This document shows positions 1 through 10,262 of a DNA stretch of 64,000 bases, in pieces; position 1 is the stretch's first letter; each line of letters starts with the position of its first letter. Both the position numbers and the translations under genes were made by a program. The notes beneath the pieces are model-generated. The model ran no database searches and was not told the DNA's origin. It saw only the letters and a list, made by a program, of their open reading frames with translations. The DNA is from Corticium candelabrum (Eukaryota; Porifera; Homoscleromorpha; Homosclerophorida; Plakinidae), in assembly GCF_963422355.1 (NCBI RefSeq), contig NC_085088.1:3938807-4002806 (forward strand), given 5' to 3'.

Positions 1-86
1 ATGGAATTATTCTTTACCATCTATAAATTTCACTGACTATTGCAAACCATGTCAAAACAGATTAATTAAAGCCTTGACTGTCTTAC

Positions 87-2338
87 ATTGCGCAAGTAAA
101 AACAAGCTGTCTGCACTCTTAGCAGCTCTGAGTAGTTTTTGTGTTGCTGTAACCAACACTTCCACATCATCACAGCAACCAAGATCATAGTAAGCACCAG
201 CAATGTCAAGCATCCCTAAAAGAAGAATAAACGTTGACAGCAACGTACACAGTAGAGTAGACACAAAACTAACAGAAAGCCCGCTGTTCTCTTGCTTCGG
301 CTGATGAATCGTCTGACATAATTTGAAGAGCAAACAAGCAAAGAGAATGAGATGCACTTCTTTTATGTTGCAATGCACAGACTCTACCAGCATCTACAAA
401 AGCTACAAACAACAGAGTGGATGCACTCATCAAATACAATGAATTGAGCTCAATGTCAGTTCATTATTTACCAAACATCAATTTACAGTAGGTCACCTTG
501 AATAAGACGTTCCTTGTCTCCAGCTCTTCTAGCTAATGACAAACGAAGCATACAAAGAGATTCCCCAAAAGTGATGTTGTGCAGATGAATGCTAAGAGAA
601 CAAGCAAGATCAACTGCTGCAAGACACTCCAAACTCTCACAAGTACAATCTAGTATAAGACTGGCAACGTGATAAAGATGAGATGAGTAATTCATGACAT
701 TCTTATGACACAGCTTGTTGCCTGTTCGAATTTCGTGAAGTAAAGGAAGGACACTTACAAGCGTTGAAGATAAGAGGGAAAGAACTTCTTTCCTTTTTTT
801 CTGATCAATAACGCATTGCTGGAAAGTTTGTTGTATGAGTGGATGAACAGCTAATGTATCGCTGTTTTCAGAGTAAGTTAACAACGAGCGATCTGTTAGT
901 TCATGCATAGCATCCTCAAATTCTTCCTGACACTCTTCCTCTTTCAACTCCTGCAAATGTGACCGCAGGAAGGACACAGAAATACCTCTTGATGGTAACA
1001 AGCTAATAGCTTCTACAAGATATCGACAAATGTTCTTTGCATCAATTGCAGCGACAATGTCCATCTTCCAAGGACCGATACTGGGATGATGCAGTAAGTC
1101 CTCTCTAGCATCCAAAACAGCTTGTTTTATGTGACTTGTCAACGAGCTCTCCTTTATAGTTGATTCAGCTAGTGGTTTTCGTATATCATCTAACTTTCCA
1201 AGATGCAAGTTCTCTACCATCACTTCGTAAATTTCACTTAAATGATAATTCCGCAACCACTCTTTTACACTCTTAGGTGTAATACTCAGGCTAACTCTAT
1301 TTCTATCCAACGTTTCCCAAAGTGCCTTAATTTTCCCTGCATGTTTACCACGCTGTCTTTTGAGCTTTTGTCCAGCATGAAAAATACCCAAAGGAAGGCC
1401 ATCCAACATTTCAGGTCCTACAATTTTAAGAGCATGTTCATATTCACTGAAATGGTTGCATCGCAGTTGTTCCACTGATAGCGAATAATCTGCAATTTTG
1501 AGTAAGAGCCTAACACCCACATCAGACTTAAATGGTTCCAATCCATGAATACGAGCACCTCCAAGTCTGGGTGAATCAACAAATGATCGTCGTGTTGTGA
1601 CCAGAATGTGAAGGGAAGGAATTGAAGGTAGATACTCCTCGACTATACTCAAATCATCCGCATTATCAAAGAGAAAGAGACATCTGGGATGTGCCCGAGT
1701 GTAGCCTTGCAGCTTAACAAAATTCTCACTAGAATTTCCGGATCCCTGTAATCCCATTGCAGTTAGCTGCAACAACAAATAGAAACAATGAAGCTAATGC
1801 CACAATCACTTGTATACATCTGCTGGTCCCATACGTTTTCTTTGATTGAATGAAAAAAGGTGAGACGAGATTCAAGGAAGAAAAAGAAGATACCATCAGG
1901 ATAGTCTTCTTTGTGCTGCCTGGCATACTCGGAAATCAAATCAGTCTTGCCCATTCCTCCTGCAGCTACAATGATCTGCAACACTGAACTGTCAACTACT
2001 AGCTATGCTACTACACTTACTTGCGTGTATACAAAAATGTATCAAATACAGCACACCTGAACAATTGGCATTCTAGAGATTCTGTTATCCTTGTACGTTT
2101 CTTGCAGACTGTACAGTTCCTGTTCTCGGCCAACGAACTGACTATCGAGACCAATTTGATGTGGAAACGGAGCTGGAGCCAAGTCAAGACACAACAGTTT
2201 AGGAAATCTAGCATTACACTGTCCCCCTACACGATTGAAGAAATGCGAACCTTCATATCGTGCTTGAAACGTTGTCTCGTCTTGGAGTCTTGAAGGCATA
2301 ACCTGACGTATAGTGGCATTATCGACGACGTCTTGCAT
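87..2338 (-). CDS. NLR-A: NB-ARC/TPR STAND ATPase, 5' part (gene runs off the left edge)
   Basis: Minus-strand gene; exons fit 2338-2057, 1975-1835, 1766-497 and 215-87, all with GT-AG borders and matching phases. The ATG at 2338 opens a short N-terminus without a recognisable death-fold or TIR domain, then GRE-type linker (FVGREQELYSLQ). The Walker A (AAGGMGKT) is in exon 2; Walker B (CLFLFDNADD), the ILVTTR sensor and GLPLGI (ARC) are in exon 3, followed by a winged helix with SLLTYSENSDTLAVHPLIQQ. Exon 4 starts helical TPR-like repeats whose later exons lie left of base 1; block 3 shows what they would be. The family are ATP-driven oligomerisation switches used in innate immunity and cell death, with TPRs as sensor. 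No frame break is seen in this part, unlike NLR-B. A SAM-like stretch (VKEWLRNYHLSEIYEVMVEN) sits unusually between GLPL and the winged helix. Confidence 0.85.
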
Positions 2339-2690
2339 ACTCTAAATCGTTTACGACGGTAGTTACAGTACTAAAGTTACTAGTACACTCTAACAGAGTA
2401 TGTACTGTTACAGTGTACTCAAAATGGGGTTAGCCTCGAACTTCCAAACAAAAGCTGCGCGCAAATTTTTCCTAGAATGTGGACTTGTACAAACACGTGT
2501 TCTTGCTTTTTGTTACCTTTACGACCATTTTTTAAAAAGTGTTAGGGAGCACGTAACATGCCTGGCACAGTATAAATACAATAGACCAGCAAAAGTGGCA
2601 TAATTGGCAGTCATTTTAGCATGGGAAATGTATCGTATGATCTTGACCAATAGTGAATAAATTAGCATGCCAATTAGTGCGTGCGCGCGT
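2339..2690. other. 5' flank of NLR-A
   Basis: No gene seen. The part from about 2,530 (TTAGGGAGC...CCAGCAAAAGTGG...TTGACCAATAG) recurs at about 4,260-4,400 and at 36,900-37,070 upstream of NLR-B. It is therefore block sequence that was locally duplicated again in block 1. Confidence 0.6.
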
Positions 2691-3105
2691 GGTGCGATAG
2701 CTCAGTTGGTTAGAGAGTCATCTTATGGAGTGTTCACATCCGGGACCTTTAAGGGTTGCAAGTTCAAGTCACAGTGATGGTGAGCTATGGCATAATTTTC
2801 TTAAGCAAGAAATTAACACACATTTGCTTCTCTCGACTCAGGAGTATAAATGAGTACCTGGTCATTGACTGGGGTCCTAAGCGGCCATCGGCTGTGACGT
2901 AACATTAGCCACTGGGGTCCTGGTGAGACTTCGGGTGCTCACACCACAGTTGGCTTCACAAGTCGGTTCTCCTGCGAGTGTCTGGCCCGGCTCCAGGAGT
3001 TTCCTAGCGCATGCCCAGAGTTCCCTGAGTATCGCATAGGGCCCAGCTTAACAGCTGGGGGGCGTGATCTCCGCGAGGCCGCTCCTGACATTTAGGATTT
3101 TTAGG
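2691..3105 (+). mobile_element. tRNA-derived SINE, copy S1
   Basis: The head carries a pol III A box (TAGCTCAGTTGGTTAGAG) and a B box (GTTCAAGTC), as in a tRNA-derived SINE. The body AAGCAAGAAATTAACACACA...GAGTATAAATGAGTACCTGG is shared with copies at 4,467 and 43,240. That body resembles conserved SINE core domains widespread in marine invertebrates (MetaSINE-like, recalled and unverified). Short GCGCGC tracts lie on both sides; no clean target-site duplication is visible. It is a SINE head and not a functional tRNA, because the cloverleaf is degenerate. Confidence 0.75.
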
Positions 3106-4404
3106 TGTTTGCGCGCGCGCGATTAAATAGGTATATGTAATATATGTAGTTTGTTTTTGCTCAGGCAGACTAGTGTTACCAAGGATTCGATTCAGTAAAA
3201 AGATTACCAGCAAACTTTCGTTGACCAGGTAAGATTAATTTCAAAAAATTAGAGAAAGCGCAGTTGTGTTACGTCCACGCAACCCATTTTATAATAAGTT
3301 GAAAGGTTAAAGTGTTGTTAAGTAATTGCTCCGTGCTCTAAAGACTTGCATGCTATGATTCAAATCTTGTCTTTCTTCAGTGAGGTGCAAATGCATTACT
3401 TGTGTACTAGTATGCATGGGTTAACGTCTGAAAGCAATTAGCTTGCTTTCAAATTCTAATAAGGTAAAATGAGATGGTAAAACTGACGACGATGATGCTG
3501 CGTTTCATTTTACAAAGCAAGCCATTGTGCACACTCAAATAACTTTTATTAACAAACGATTTAATTAAAAAGCTGTAGTTGAAAACGTACAGCGCATTGT
3601 GCTATTAGTCACTTCTTGGTACTATATAATTGCAAAATTTATAATTTGCTTAAATATTTATTAATTATACAAATTAGAATAACGTAGGCACGTGATTGAG
3701 AGTGAACACTGTACACATTATTTGCCTTGAAAAGTCTTCAAAGTCCAAATATGATTTTATGTTTCTGTATACATTGCGTCTTTATAATTAATAAAAATTA
3801 AGATTTTGCTGCTGTCAGACAACAATACTGTTAGGTGCTAAATGAAATGTAAAACAAGAGATCGACTGACACTTGCACGACCTGCTAACTAAAGCGTACA
3901 CTAGACTGTACATACGCATGCACTGTCTATATCGTGCGCGTGCATGCGCATGTGTAATCGGAACCCATTCCAGTTCACGTAAGAGCGATCTCACTTCCGA
4001 CGGCATATTTGACACAGTTGACGCGTTTCTGGGGGCTGAGATATCAAATGACAAGTGGAACAGGCTAGGAAAGCCCAGCCGACGAATGCAACATTTTAGG
4101 ATAACCCACTACTAGGGTAGCCCAGCTGACAAGACTTTGACACAATTTACGCGTTCTACGTGGGTTAGGTAAGACGAGAACGTTCCGTGTAATATGATAT
4201 CGCAGCCCGGCTGACGGAATTATGACACACATCACGCGCTACAATTTTTACAAGTTTTAGGGCGCGGGTAACATGCTTGCAGACGCTTCCGCAATACAAT
4301 ATACCAGCAAAAATTGATTATAGTATTATGGCATTGGCAAAGTTACTAGGAGCATGAGAAATGTATTAGTATGATGTTGACCAACAGTGGAAAAAATTAG
4401 CATA
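3106..4404. other. Spacer between SINE copies
   Basis: No gene. Bases ~3,120-3,650 match ~13,150-13,680 of block 2, the 3' flank of BTB1b, and in part ~37,440-37,770. Bases 3,660-4,250 have no obvious partner in the other blocks. A repeat of the NLR 5' flank is found at 4,260-4,400. Confidence 0.55.
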
Positions 4405-4408
4405 TCAG

Positions 4409-4466
<58 letters not shown>
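4405..4466. repeat. (TG)n microsatellite
   Basis: A nearly pure TG dinucleotide run lies directly left of SINE copy S2. It is one of two TG tracts bracketing that SINE. Confidence 0.95.
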
Positions 4467-4468
<2 letters not shown>

Positions 4469-4937
4469 TGCGTGTGCGTGCGTGCGTGTGTGTGGGGTGT
4501 GTGGAGCAGATGGTAGAGCGTTGCTGATGACATCCGGGATCTTGTATTTCATGATGAGGGTTGAAGGTTCGATCCTGGTGGAGGCGACACTGTCGCAGTT
4601 TCCTTGAGCAAGAAACTCACCCACACTTGTTTCTCTCGACTCAGAAGTATAAATGAGTACCTGGTCACTGACTGGGGTAGACAAGACCGCTGACTTGGCA
4701 GCAACATCATGCAGCAGACGGGTACGTGTGCGCCTTGGTGTCCAGTCCCAGAGCTGCGCCATTGTCAGTGCCCCTGAATGACTCTGGCCAAGCTCCAGGT
4801 GGATTGTAGCGCTGGCCCCAAGACTCCACGTAGCGCATGGAGGCCCTGTCTGTAGAGGCAAAGGGAGCTATCTCCGCAACCGACCTCAAGATCGACGTCG
4901 AAAGACGTGGAAGGCTTAACATTTGTCCATTTTTATT
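4467..4937 (+). mobile_element. tRNA-derived SINE, copy S2
   Basis: Same family as S1 and S3. The A-box region is degraded (GCAGATGGTAGAGCG) but the B box is strong (GGTTCGATCCTGG). The body contains TTGAGCAAGAAACTCACCCA and AGTATAAATGAGTACCTGG. The 3' part (GTCCAGTCCCAGAGCTGCGC...GGAGCTATCTCCGCAAC) is almost collinear with 43,480-43,660. TG tracts on both sides suggest insertion into a microsatellite or a TG-type tail. Confidence 0.75.
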
Positions 4938-4943
4938 GTGTGT

Positions 4944-5034
<91 letters not shown>
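4938..5034. repeat. (TG)n microsatellite
   Basis: TG run directly right of SINE S2. The following ~70 bases (TAAGTTAACGG...GCGTACAATCAG) are the reverse complement of ~37,095-37,175 in block 3, marking a small inversion. Confidence 0.95.
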
Positions 5035-5035
<1 letters not shown>

Positions 5036-5217
5036 GTTAACGGTTGACGGCATCACTCGATCAGTAGTCACCTACATTTGCATAATTGCGTACAATCAGT
5101 TAGCTGACAACCAACATATATAGATTTACTCTACATGCATGCACTACATTAAAGTGTGACGGTCACGACTAACTAATGCTACGTACCAAACTGTCACTAG
5201 AGTATTTAAAATAGCAT

Positions 5218-7125
5218 TTATGTTATTTCATTTACTAGCTGTCTGCGTTTCCAGATGTAAAATTGTTGCAAACTATTACCGTAACCATTTGTTGCCCCTC
5301 CAAAGAAGTGATCTCTCGTCTGTGATATCCACAGTTGGTCCTTCCTTGCGTTGATTAAGATCAAAGACATTTCTGGACATCCTGAAATACGCATGCAGTA
5401 GAATTTGTCTGATTGAGCATGGTAGGATGCAGAGATAACTTTAGGATTGGTGAACGGTCTCATGGAATAGACCGATTTCGAGAGCACACGCTCAATACTC
5501 AAATCAATAGATCGATTTTCACAGATTTTCTTCTTACGACATGTTATCTTCATTTCCTGTCTTTCACTTTTATGACATGGTGTATATGTATGTTGAGTAT
5601 AAGGATGAAGTTTTGGAGTCCAACTGCCATTGATCTGTTCCAAACCGTTATCGTCTTTCTCTGTTTGAAGTCTCGACTGCAAAGTTTCGTTCCGTTCTTG
5701 TAGTTCTTCGATGTCTCGATTTGCAGTAGCTAAAGCCGATTTAAATTTTTTTGATTTCTTTGTTTCTTTGGTAAGTGCTTGAGATGTGGTGGCAATCTGA
5801 AACCGTAACGCCGAGCAAACAGTGACTGCAGCAATCATGATGACCTCTCTCGGTATTTTACTATTTGCTGCTGCTCGCTCGAGCATATGTTGACTTAACT
5901 TTGTAAAATCAACTTTTGCAACCATGTTTGCAATCTCATCTTTATTTATCTGCATGACATCTTGAGGAATTTCCAGCATTTCGCTTAAGGCCTCAAATGG
6001 CGCGTCAAAAGACTCTCTGCTACACCAATCGGTAGACTGCACAACTCGCACAAAGTTAGATGGAGTCAGAGATCGGCGTCGAGCTTGCACAAAAAGGTAG
6101 CAGTCTGTTAATTTCTGTACACAATCGGCAAGATGGCTGTGATTGGCCTGAGTCACTTTGTTTAGATTTATTATTGCGTTTGGTTTCAAAAGGTAAACAA
6201 CTGCGCCCTCGTCATCGATGTCTGCAAGTTCGTTGTATATGCTAGCACACAAAGAATACAAACGACCAACATATGACAGTGCATGTGTGGTGACAAACTC
6301 TAGAGCGTTAACAAACCAAATTGGGGCTACAGCATACGGGCATAATGCTGATGCCTCGTCAGGAACGTAACTCATAATTGCTTTAAATGCTTTGAGCAAA
6401 GTTTTAGGGCTTGCTGCCGATGGAAGACAAGAGTAGTAAGAATAGAGAGAGTTGTTTACCGTCTGACCTCCGTTGTGGTAATAGCTGATGATAGAACTGG
6501 CGCAAACAGTTGACACAGACGTCATCGTCGACATATCACATCCACTTTGTTGCATTTTCTCCAGAATTTGTTTCATCCAGGAAATAGGAAGATTTTCTAA
6601 ATCTACAGACTTACAAAGCTTGTCGGTAGGCCCACTTTTGTCTTCATCATACGATTTGAAGTGACGTACTGCAGCTTCCATGCATTTCTCCGTCACTCCT
6701 TCTTTCTCTGCAACAACTCCGATGTCAGTACAGTTGTACAGAATGATTAGGCATCTTGTTAGTTTGTGTTTTGTTAGTTTTTTTAGTTTGTCTCCACAGA
6801 TCTCCTCCAAGTTGTTGTGTCCGGACATTTGGAGATACGAAGCAGCGCAGAGCACGTGAGCGATGTTCGACTCGTCGAGTCTGTCTTGGATTGATATGCC
6901 GTAGCAAAAGTCGACGATCGATTTCATCGTGTCGTAGTTACCCGGCATGTTGGATAGATCGACTCGGTTGGCGTCTTGCATCTCCGACTGCAGCAAACCT
7001 CGAAAGTAGTCGCAACGTGACGCCATCACTACACCGTGCACCGGCAACTGCTTATCGACAATTTGTATCGTGCAGTCGCACAACAGACCACTCAAACGCA
7101 TAGTTTGAAAAGATTTCGAATTCAT
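5218..7125 (-). CDS. BTB1a: BTB-NPH3-like protein, long form (635 aa)
   Basis: Intronless. The BTB domain (about residues 8-110) has LPVHGVVMASRCDYFRGLL, MPGNYDTM in place of the LPGG motif, FCYG and CAASYLQM. The NPH3-like region follows, with ADCVQKLTDCYLF, SRESFDAPFEALSEML and the signature KLSQHMLERAAANSKIPR. Next come a lysine/glutamate-rich coiled coil and a degenerate C-terminal domain (INGSWTP ... QFYIWKRRQ) that keeps only the first and last strands seen in types 3 and 4. The start is the first ATG before the BTB domain. The frame stays open to 5218 only in this copy; BTB1b and BTB1c break near the coiled coil or C-domain. BTB proteins commonly act as scaffold or Cullin-3 adaptors; that role is inferred here. 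Confidence 0.85.
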   Translation of the reverse strand: MNSKSFQTMRLSGLLCDCTIQIVDKQLPVHGVVMASRCDYFRGLLQSEMQDANRVDLSNMPGNYDTMKSIVDFCYGISIQDRLDESNIAHVLCAASYLQMSGHNNLEEICGDKLKKLTKHKLTRCLIILYNCTDIGVVAEKEGVTEKCMEAAVRHFKSYDEDKSGPTDKLCKSVDLENLPISWMKQILEKMQQSGCDMSTMTSVSTVCASSIISYYHNGGQTVNNSLYSYYSCLPSAASPKTLLKAFKAIMSYVPDEASALCPYAVAPIWFVNALEFVTTHALSYVGRLYSLCASIYNELADIDDEGAVVYLLKPNAIINLNKVTQANHSHLADCVQKLTDCYLFVQARRRSLTPSNFVRVVQSTDWCSRESFDAPFEALSEMLEIPQDVMQINKDEIANMVAKVDFTKLSQHMLERAAANSKIPREVIMIAAVTVCSALRFQIATTSQALTKETKKSKKFKSALATANRDIEELQERNETLQSRLQTEKDDNGLEQINGSWTPKLHPYTQHTYTPCHKSERQEMKITCRKKKICENRSIDLSIERVLSKSVYSMRPFTNPKVISASYHAQSDKFYCMRISGCPEMSLILINARKDQLWISQTRDHFFGGATNGYGNSLQQFYIWKRRQLVNEIT

Positions 7126-7823
7126 TATAAGTGTGTTGGACGAAGCAGAGAAACCTTGAGGTTGTGGTCACCTTTTACGGTATTGTTTCTCCCAGACCTA
7201 TTCAAATACAGTCAAAAACACGAGACTTACCTTGCAGTACTTGTTCACTCCTTGTGTTCTGGTCCGTTTAAATTCAAAACTAGACAGCATGGCGCACTCG
7301 AAGAGTGCAAACCTCCGCCAAGGCAGCTCAGTTTTCTTAGCTACCAATCATTTCCATGGCAACCATCTGAAGGCTTCTGTGTGTTCACTCTACATGACAT
7401 CGATCATATGACATGACATCATTTAATTAAATGACATCATTTGTCCATCAATAACTTTATCGAGATGGTATGGTGTGCCATCTCACTTTTCTGGTCAAAA
7501 CGTTTGCAGAGCCAATCATGCCTCAAGAGGGAACCCGCACATTGGGATTAATTTCCAAAACTAATCAATTGTCCTCTATCAAAGTTCTATCAACCCCATC
7601 AAAATCCATCCACACGTTTTGAGTATAGCCCCGCTCACAAACCAACAAACAAACAAATAAACTAACTAACCTATGTCGTTGAAAATACAACCTTAAGTGT
7701 TGTTGGCAAAGTATTACTATACAAGTAGGAAGCTATCAAAACCTATACAAACGTACATACAGTACGTATACAGTCACTGCAATTACATCAAGATATGTCA
7801 ACTGTCTCATCTCTTTCCTAACT
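7126..7823. other. Spacer with deletion junction and R1 repeat
   Basis: The first ~150 bases are the BTB1 5' flank. At ~7,279 the sequence jumps to the BTB2 3' flank (ACTAGACAGCATGGCGCAC), which in block 2 lies next to BTB4c at ~28,345. The rest, ~7,285-7,690, is repeat R1. No gene. Confidence 0.7.
7285..7690. repeat. R1 interspersed repeat, copy 1
   Basis: Starts near GCAAACCTCCGCCAAGGCAG, passes TTCCATGGCAACC, and ends in ATCAAAATCCATCCACACG plus an ACAAACCAACAAAC tail. Seven relatives lie between BTB genes. The tail style is common in invertebrate interspersed repeats; the class is not determined. Confidence 0.65.
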
Positions 7824-9428
7824 TTAAAGTTCGTTGGCAAAATTGACTCCGCCTTGCAACAACATCACTTTCAAGCGATTACGGACTTTCTGACATTTCT
7901 GTTTGTCTATCACAGACCTCAGAACCGATTTGCACGTTTGAAGTTGTTGTCTGAGTTGGGAGCACACACTGATGGCCCCCTCCATAGTGACCTTCATGGG
8001 AATGAAACAACTCTTTGACATTCTTTCTAATACATCTTGGCTCAGCTTGGCAAAATCTACTTCAGAAATCAGTTTCATTAAATCATCCTGCGAAATTGTC
8101 TTTAACGCATCAACCCCACTGCTGGTAAATTCCAGCAGTTTCTCTACAGCTTCATATACAGAGTCATAAGATGTGCGAGAGCACCAAGATGTTGACTGCA
8201 CAACTTGAGTAAACTCACTAGCAGAAATGGTGCACTGTGCTGCATGGTAATTAAGATACCAATCTGTTAGTATTATCACGTCCGCTGAGTACTTCAATTT
8301 CATATCGTTAACACGATTGTTGAGTCTAGACATCACTCTTGAACTGAAATCAATGACATCATGTACAGTAAAGTGCTTGTAGCTCATTGCACACAGAACA
8401 AACAGCTTGTCTTCAGCTGCTGGAATACGAGCAGATGAGAATCGAAGGACTGATGATAACCACTTGGATGTCATGTTAGCAGGTTTTGATGTTAGAGATC
8501 TCTCTGAAATGTAAGACAGAAATGTTACGAAGTAGTACTGGAGAAGATCATCCATTGAAGAAGAACATCTTGAAGAATGAATGGTTGCAGCAGGTTTCAT
8601 AAGACAGAAACTGTCTTCATCAACTGATCTAGCTGCAAGTGCAAGACGATCAGACGAGTTGGTTACGCAATACGATTGATCTGGTAGTGACCCTTCTATA
8701 CCATCACTTTCCAATATAATTGCTACCATCTCCATGTAAGCATTCCTATCAGTTGATAATTGAAGTTCTGAGTTTCTCAGAGCCTGAAAGTACTCCATTA
8801 TGAAATCTATGCATCCAACAGCAAAGTAGGTTATCAAGGAACGACTGCACTGCTTTGTCTGCAAAGAGTCAATGATATAAACAACCAAACTAAGTGAAAG
8901 TTTCTTCAATTGTAGTAGCCACTCTGATGCTTTTGTTTCTATTTGCATACTCAACGCTCCTCTTTTCTTATACCAATCATCAACGGCAGCGTCTGCACAA
9001 AACTTAGTGACTCCTGCTGCTGCAGCTAATTTCCTATTGTCAGCACAATTCACCAATACTTGCAAACACTTAGTAGCATCAGTTGTCAATTCCCTAAGCT
9101 TAGATTTACATAGTTCCATAAGGTTACCAGATCCAGTCATTTGCAGGTAGCCAGCAGCGACCATCACGTGACCAATATTATCAATAGTCAGTTTGTCCTC
9201 AATGGAGACTCCATAGCAGAAATCGGCAATTATTTTCATCGCATCGTACCCACCTGGTAACAAATCGAGAGTCACCACCGAGGCGTCTCTCATTCCTGAT
9301 CGTTGGAGACCTCGAAAGTAGTGCGATCGAGCAACGAGTGGAAATCGGTGAAGATGAAGCTGTTTATCGCCGATTTTCACAGTCAAGTCACTGAATTCAC
9401 CGGACGAAAGCAGCTCGTAAAAGTCCAT
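7824..9428 (-). CDS. BTB2a: BTB-NPH3-like protein, short form (534 aa, intact)
   Basis: Intronless single open frame. BTB residues ~8-110 include LHLHRFPLVARSHYFRGL, LLPGGYDAM, FCYGV and AAGYLQM. An NPH3-like helical region follows: CLQVLVNCADNRKLAAAAGV, SEWLLQLKKLSLSLVVYIID, then LTDWYLNYHAAQCTISASEF, SRTSYDSVYEAVEKLL and KLSQDVLERMSKSCFIPMK. It ends soon after (LQGGVNFANEL), so this type lacks the long coiled coil and the C-terminal beta-rich domain. The ATG at 9428 is the only start before the BTB domain. It is the one apparently whole BTB2; BTB2b and BTB2c are broken. Its left neighbour BTB1a was brought close by a deletion. Confidence 0.88.
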   Translation of the reverse strand: MDFYELLSSGEFSDLTVKIGDKQLHLHRFPLVARSHYFRGLQRSGMRDASVVTLDLLPGGYDAMKIIADFCYGVSIEDKLTIDNIGHVMVAAGYLQMTGSGNLMELCKSKLRELTTDATKCLQVLVNCADNRKLAAAAGVTKFCADAAVDDWYKKRGALSMQIETKASEWLLQLKKLSLSLVVYIIDSLQTKQCSRSLITYFAVGCIDFIMEYFQALRNSELQLSTDRNAYMEMVAIILESDGIEGSLPDQSYCVTNSSDRLALAARSVDEDSFCLMKPAATIHSSRCSSSMDDLLQYYFVTFLSYISERSLTSKPANMTSKWLSSVLRFSSARIPAAEDKLFVLCAMSYKHFTVHDVIDFSSRVMSRLNNRVNDMKLKYSADVIILTDWYLNYHAAQCTISASEFTQVVQSTSWCSRTSYDSVYEAVEKLLEFTSSGVDALKTISQDDLMKLISEVDFAKLSQDVLERMSKSCFIPMKVTMEGAISVCSQLRQQLQTCKSVLRSVIDKQKCQKVRNRLKVMLLQGGVNFANEL

Positions 9429-9832
9429 ATTGACCTAGCCTCCAAGTTCCAAACCGTTGCGCAAATGCCCCAAGTGTCCCGGATCCCATCTCCGGTTTCT
9501 AATCTCAAGGCCTGCTGTTCTTTGTTCTATAACATGTTGCAAGTGAACGCTACCCTCAAAGTTTCGAATATCTATAATGTAATGCGAATAGGTGTGACGT
9601 GTCCTGAACCTAACTATTGATACAAAAAAAAGGTAAATTAATTAATTAATAATTAATTGACATGAGACAGAGACATCAACCTCAAAAGACAGAGACATCA
9701 ACCTCAAAAAGTGACACGAGATCAGCCAGAAACTCTAGAAACAAGAGATGTAGTAATGTCGTGGTGTACCGCCCTCAACGATGGAGATACAATGATAATA
9801 AAATTGCAACAACAAAGAAAATTTATATAATA
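9429..9832. other. BTB2a 5' flank with a short tandem duplication
   Basis: No gene. At ~9,664-9,708 the phrase GACAGAGACATCAACCTCAA is present twice; blocks 2 (30,447) and 3 (57,437) have it once. AT-rich TTAATTAATTAATAATTAATT precedes it. Confidence 0.6.
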
Positions 9833-10262
9833 AGGTCACCGCCGTGGCTTAGTGGTTAGCGACAATGGCTACCACTCCATGGTTTGGGGATTCAAACCCC
9901 AGTGACAACAGTAAATTATGAAACTTGTCTGTCTTTCTTTCTCATGTTTCTCTAGCTTTATCCATCAGACTATGACTCGTTTCAGTCGTTGGGGAGTTTC
10001 TGTAGTCTGGCGAACGGTCCGTTGACGATGACGGTCAGTGCTTTCCTGGTGGTCATTATATCCACTAGGCGTGCTATACTGATGTTCGCGGTCACCGTAA
10101 TGCCTGCAATCTATATCGAATTAGCTAGTCATTGATCACCGTTTGGACTACACAGAAACATGTACCCTGCTGGGCTCACCTTCTGGGTTGGTGGGCGCCC
10201 AGATGGGGGTAAAGACCCCACTTGCCCATCATGGAGGGGCATAACGACACAATAGACTGTCT
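9833..10262 (+). mobile_element. tRNA-derived SINE, second family, S4 (block 1 only)
   Basis: A box TGGCTTAGTGGTTAGCG and B box GGGATTCAAACCCC are 30-odd bases apart, followed by a non-tRNA body. Both other blocks have an empty site here: TTTATATAATATATTCAACA at ~30,580 and ~57,580. In block 1 the same flanks (TTTATATAATA / TTCAACAAAACAT) surround about 430 bases. No clear target-site duplication remains. The insertion therefore post-dates the block duplication. Confidence 0.75.

Noticed and set aside
2695-2780. Possible tRNA gene
   Set aside because: A and B boxes are present but no cloverleaf closes, and the body continues into SINE sequence; the same applies at ~4,500 and 9,840.
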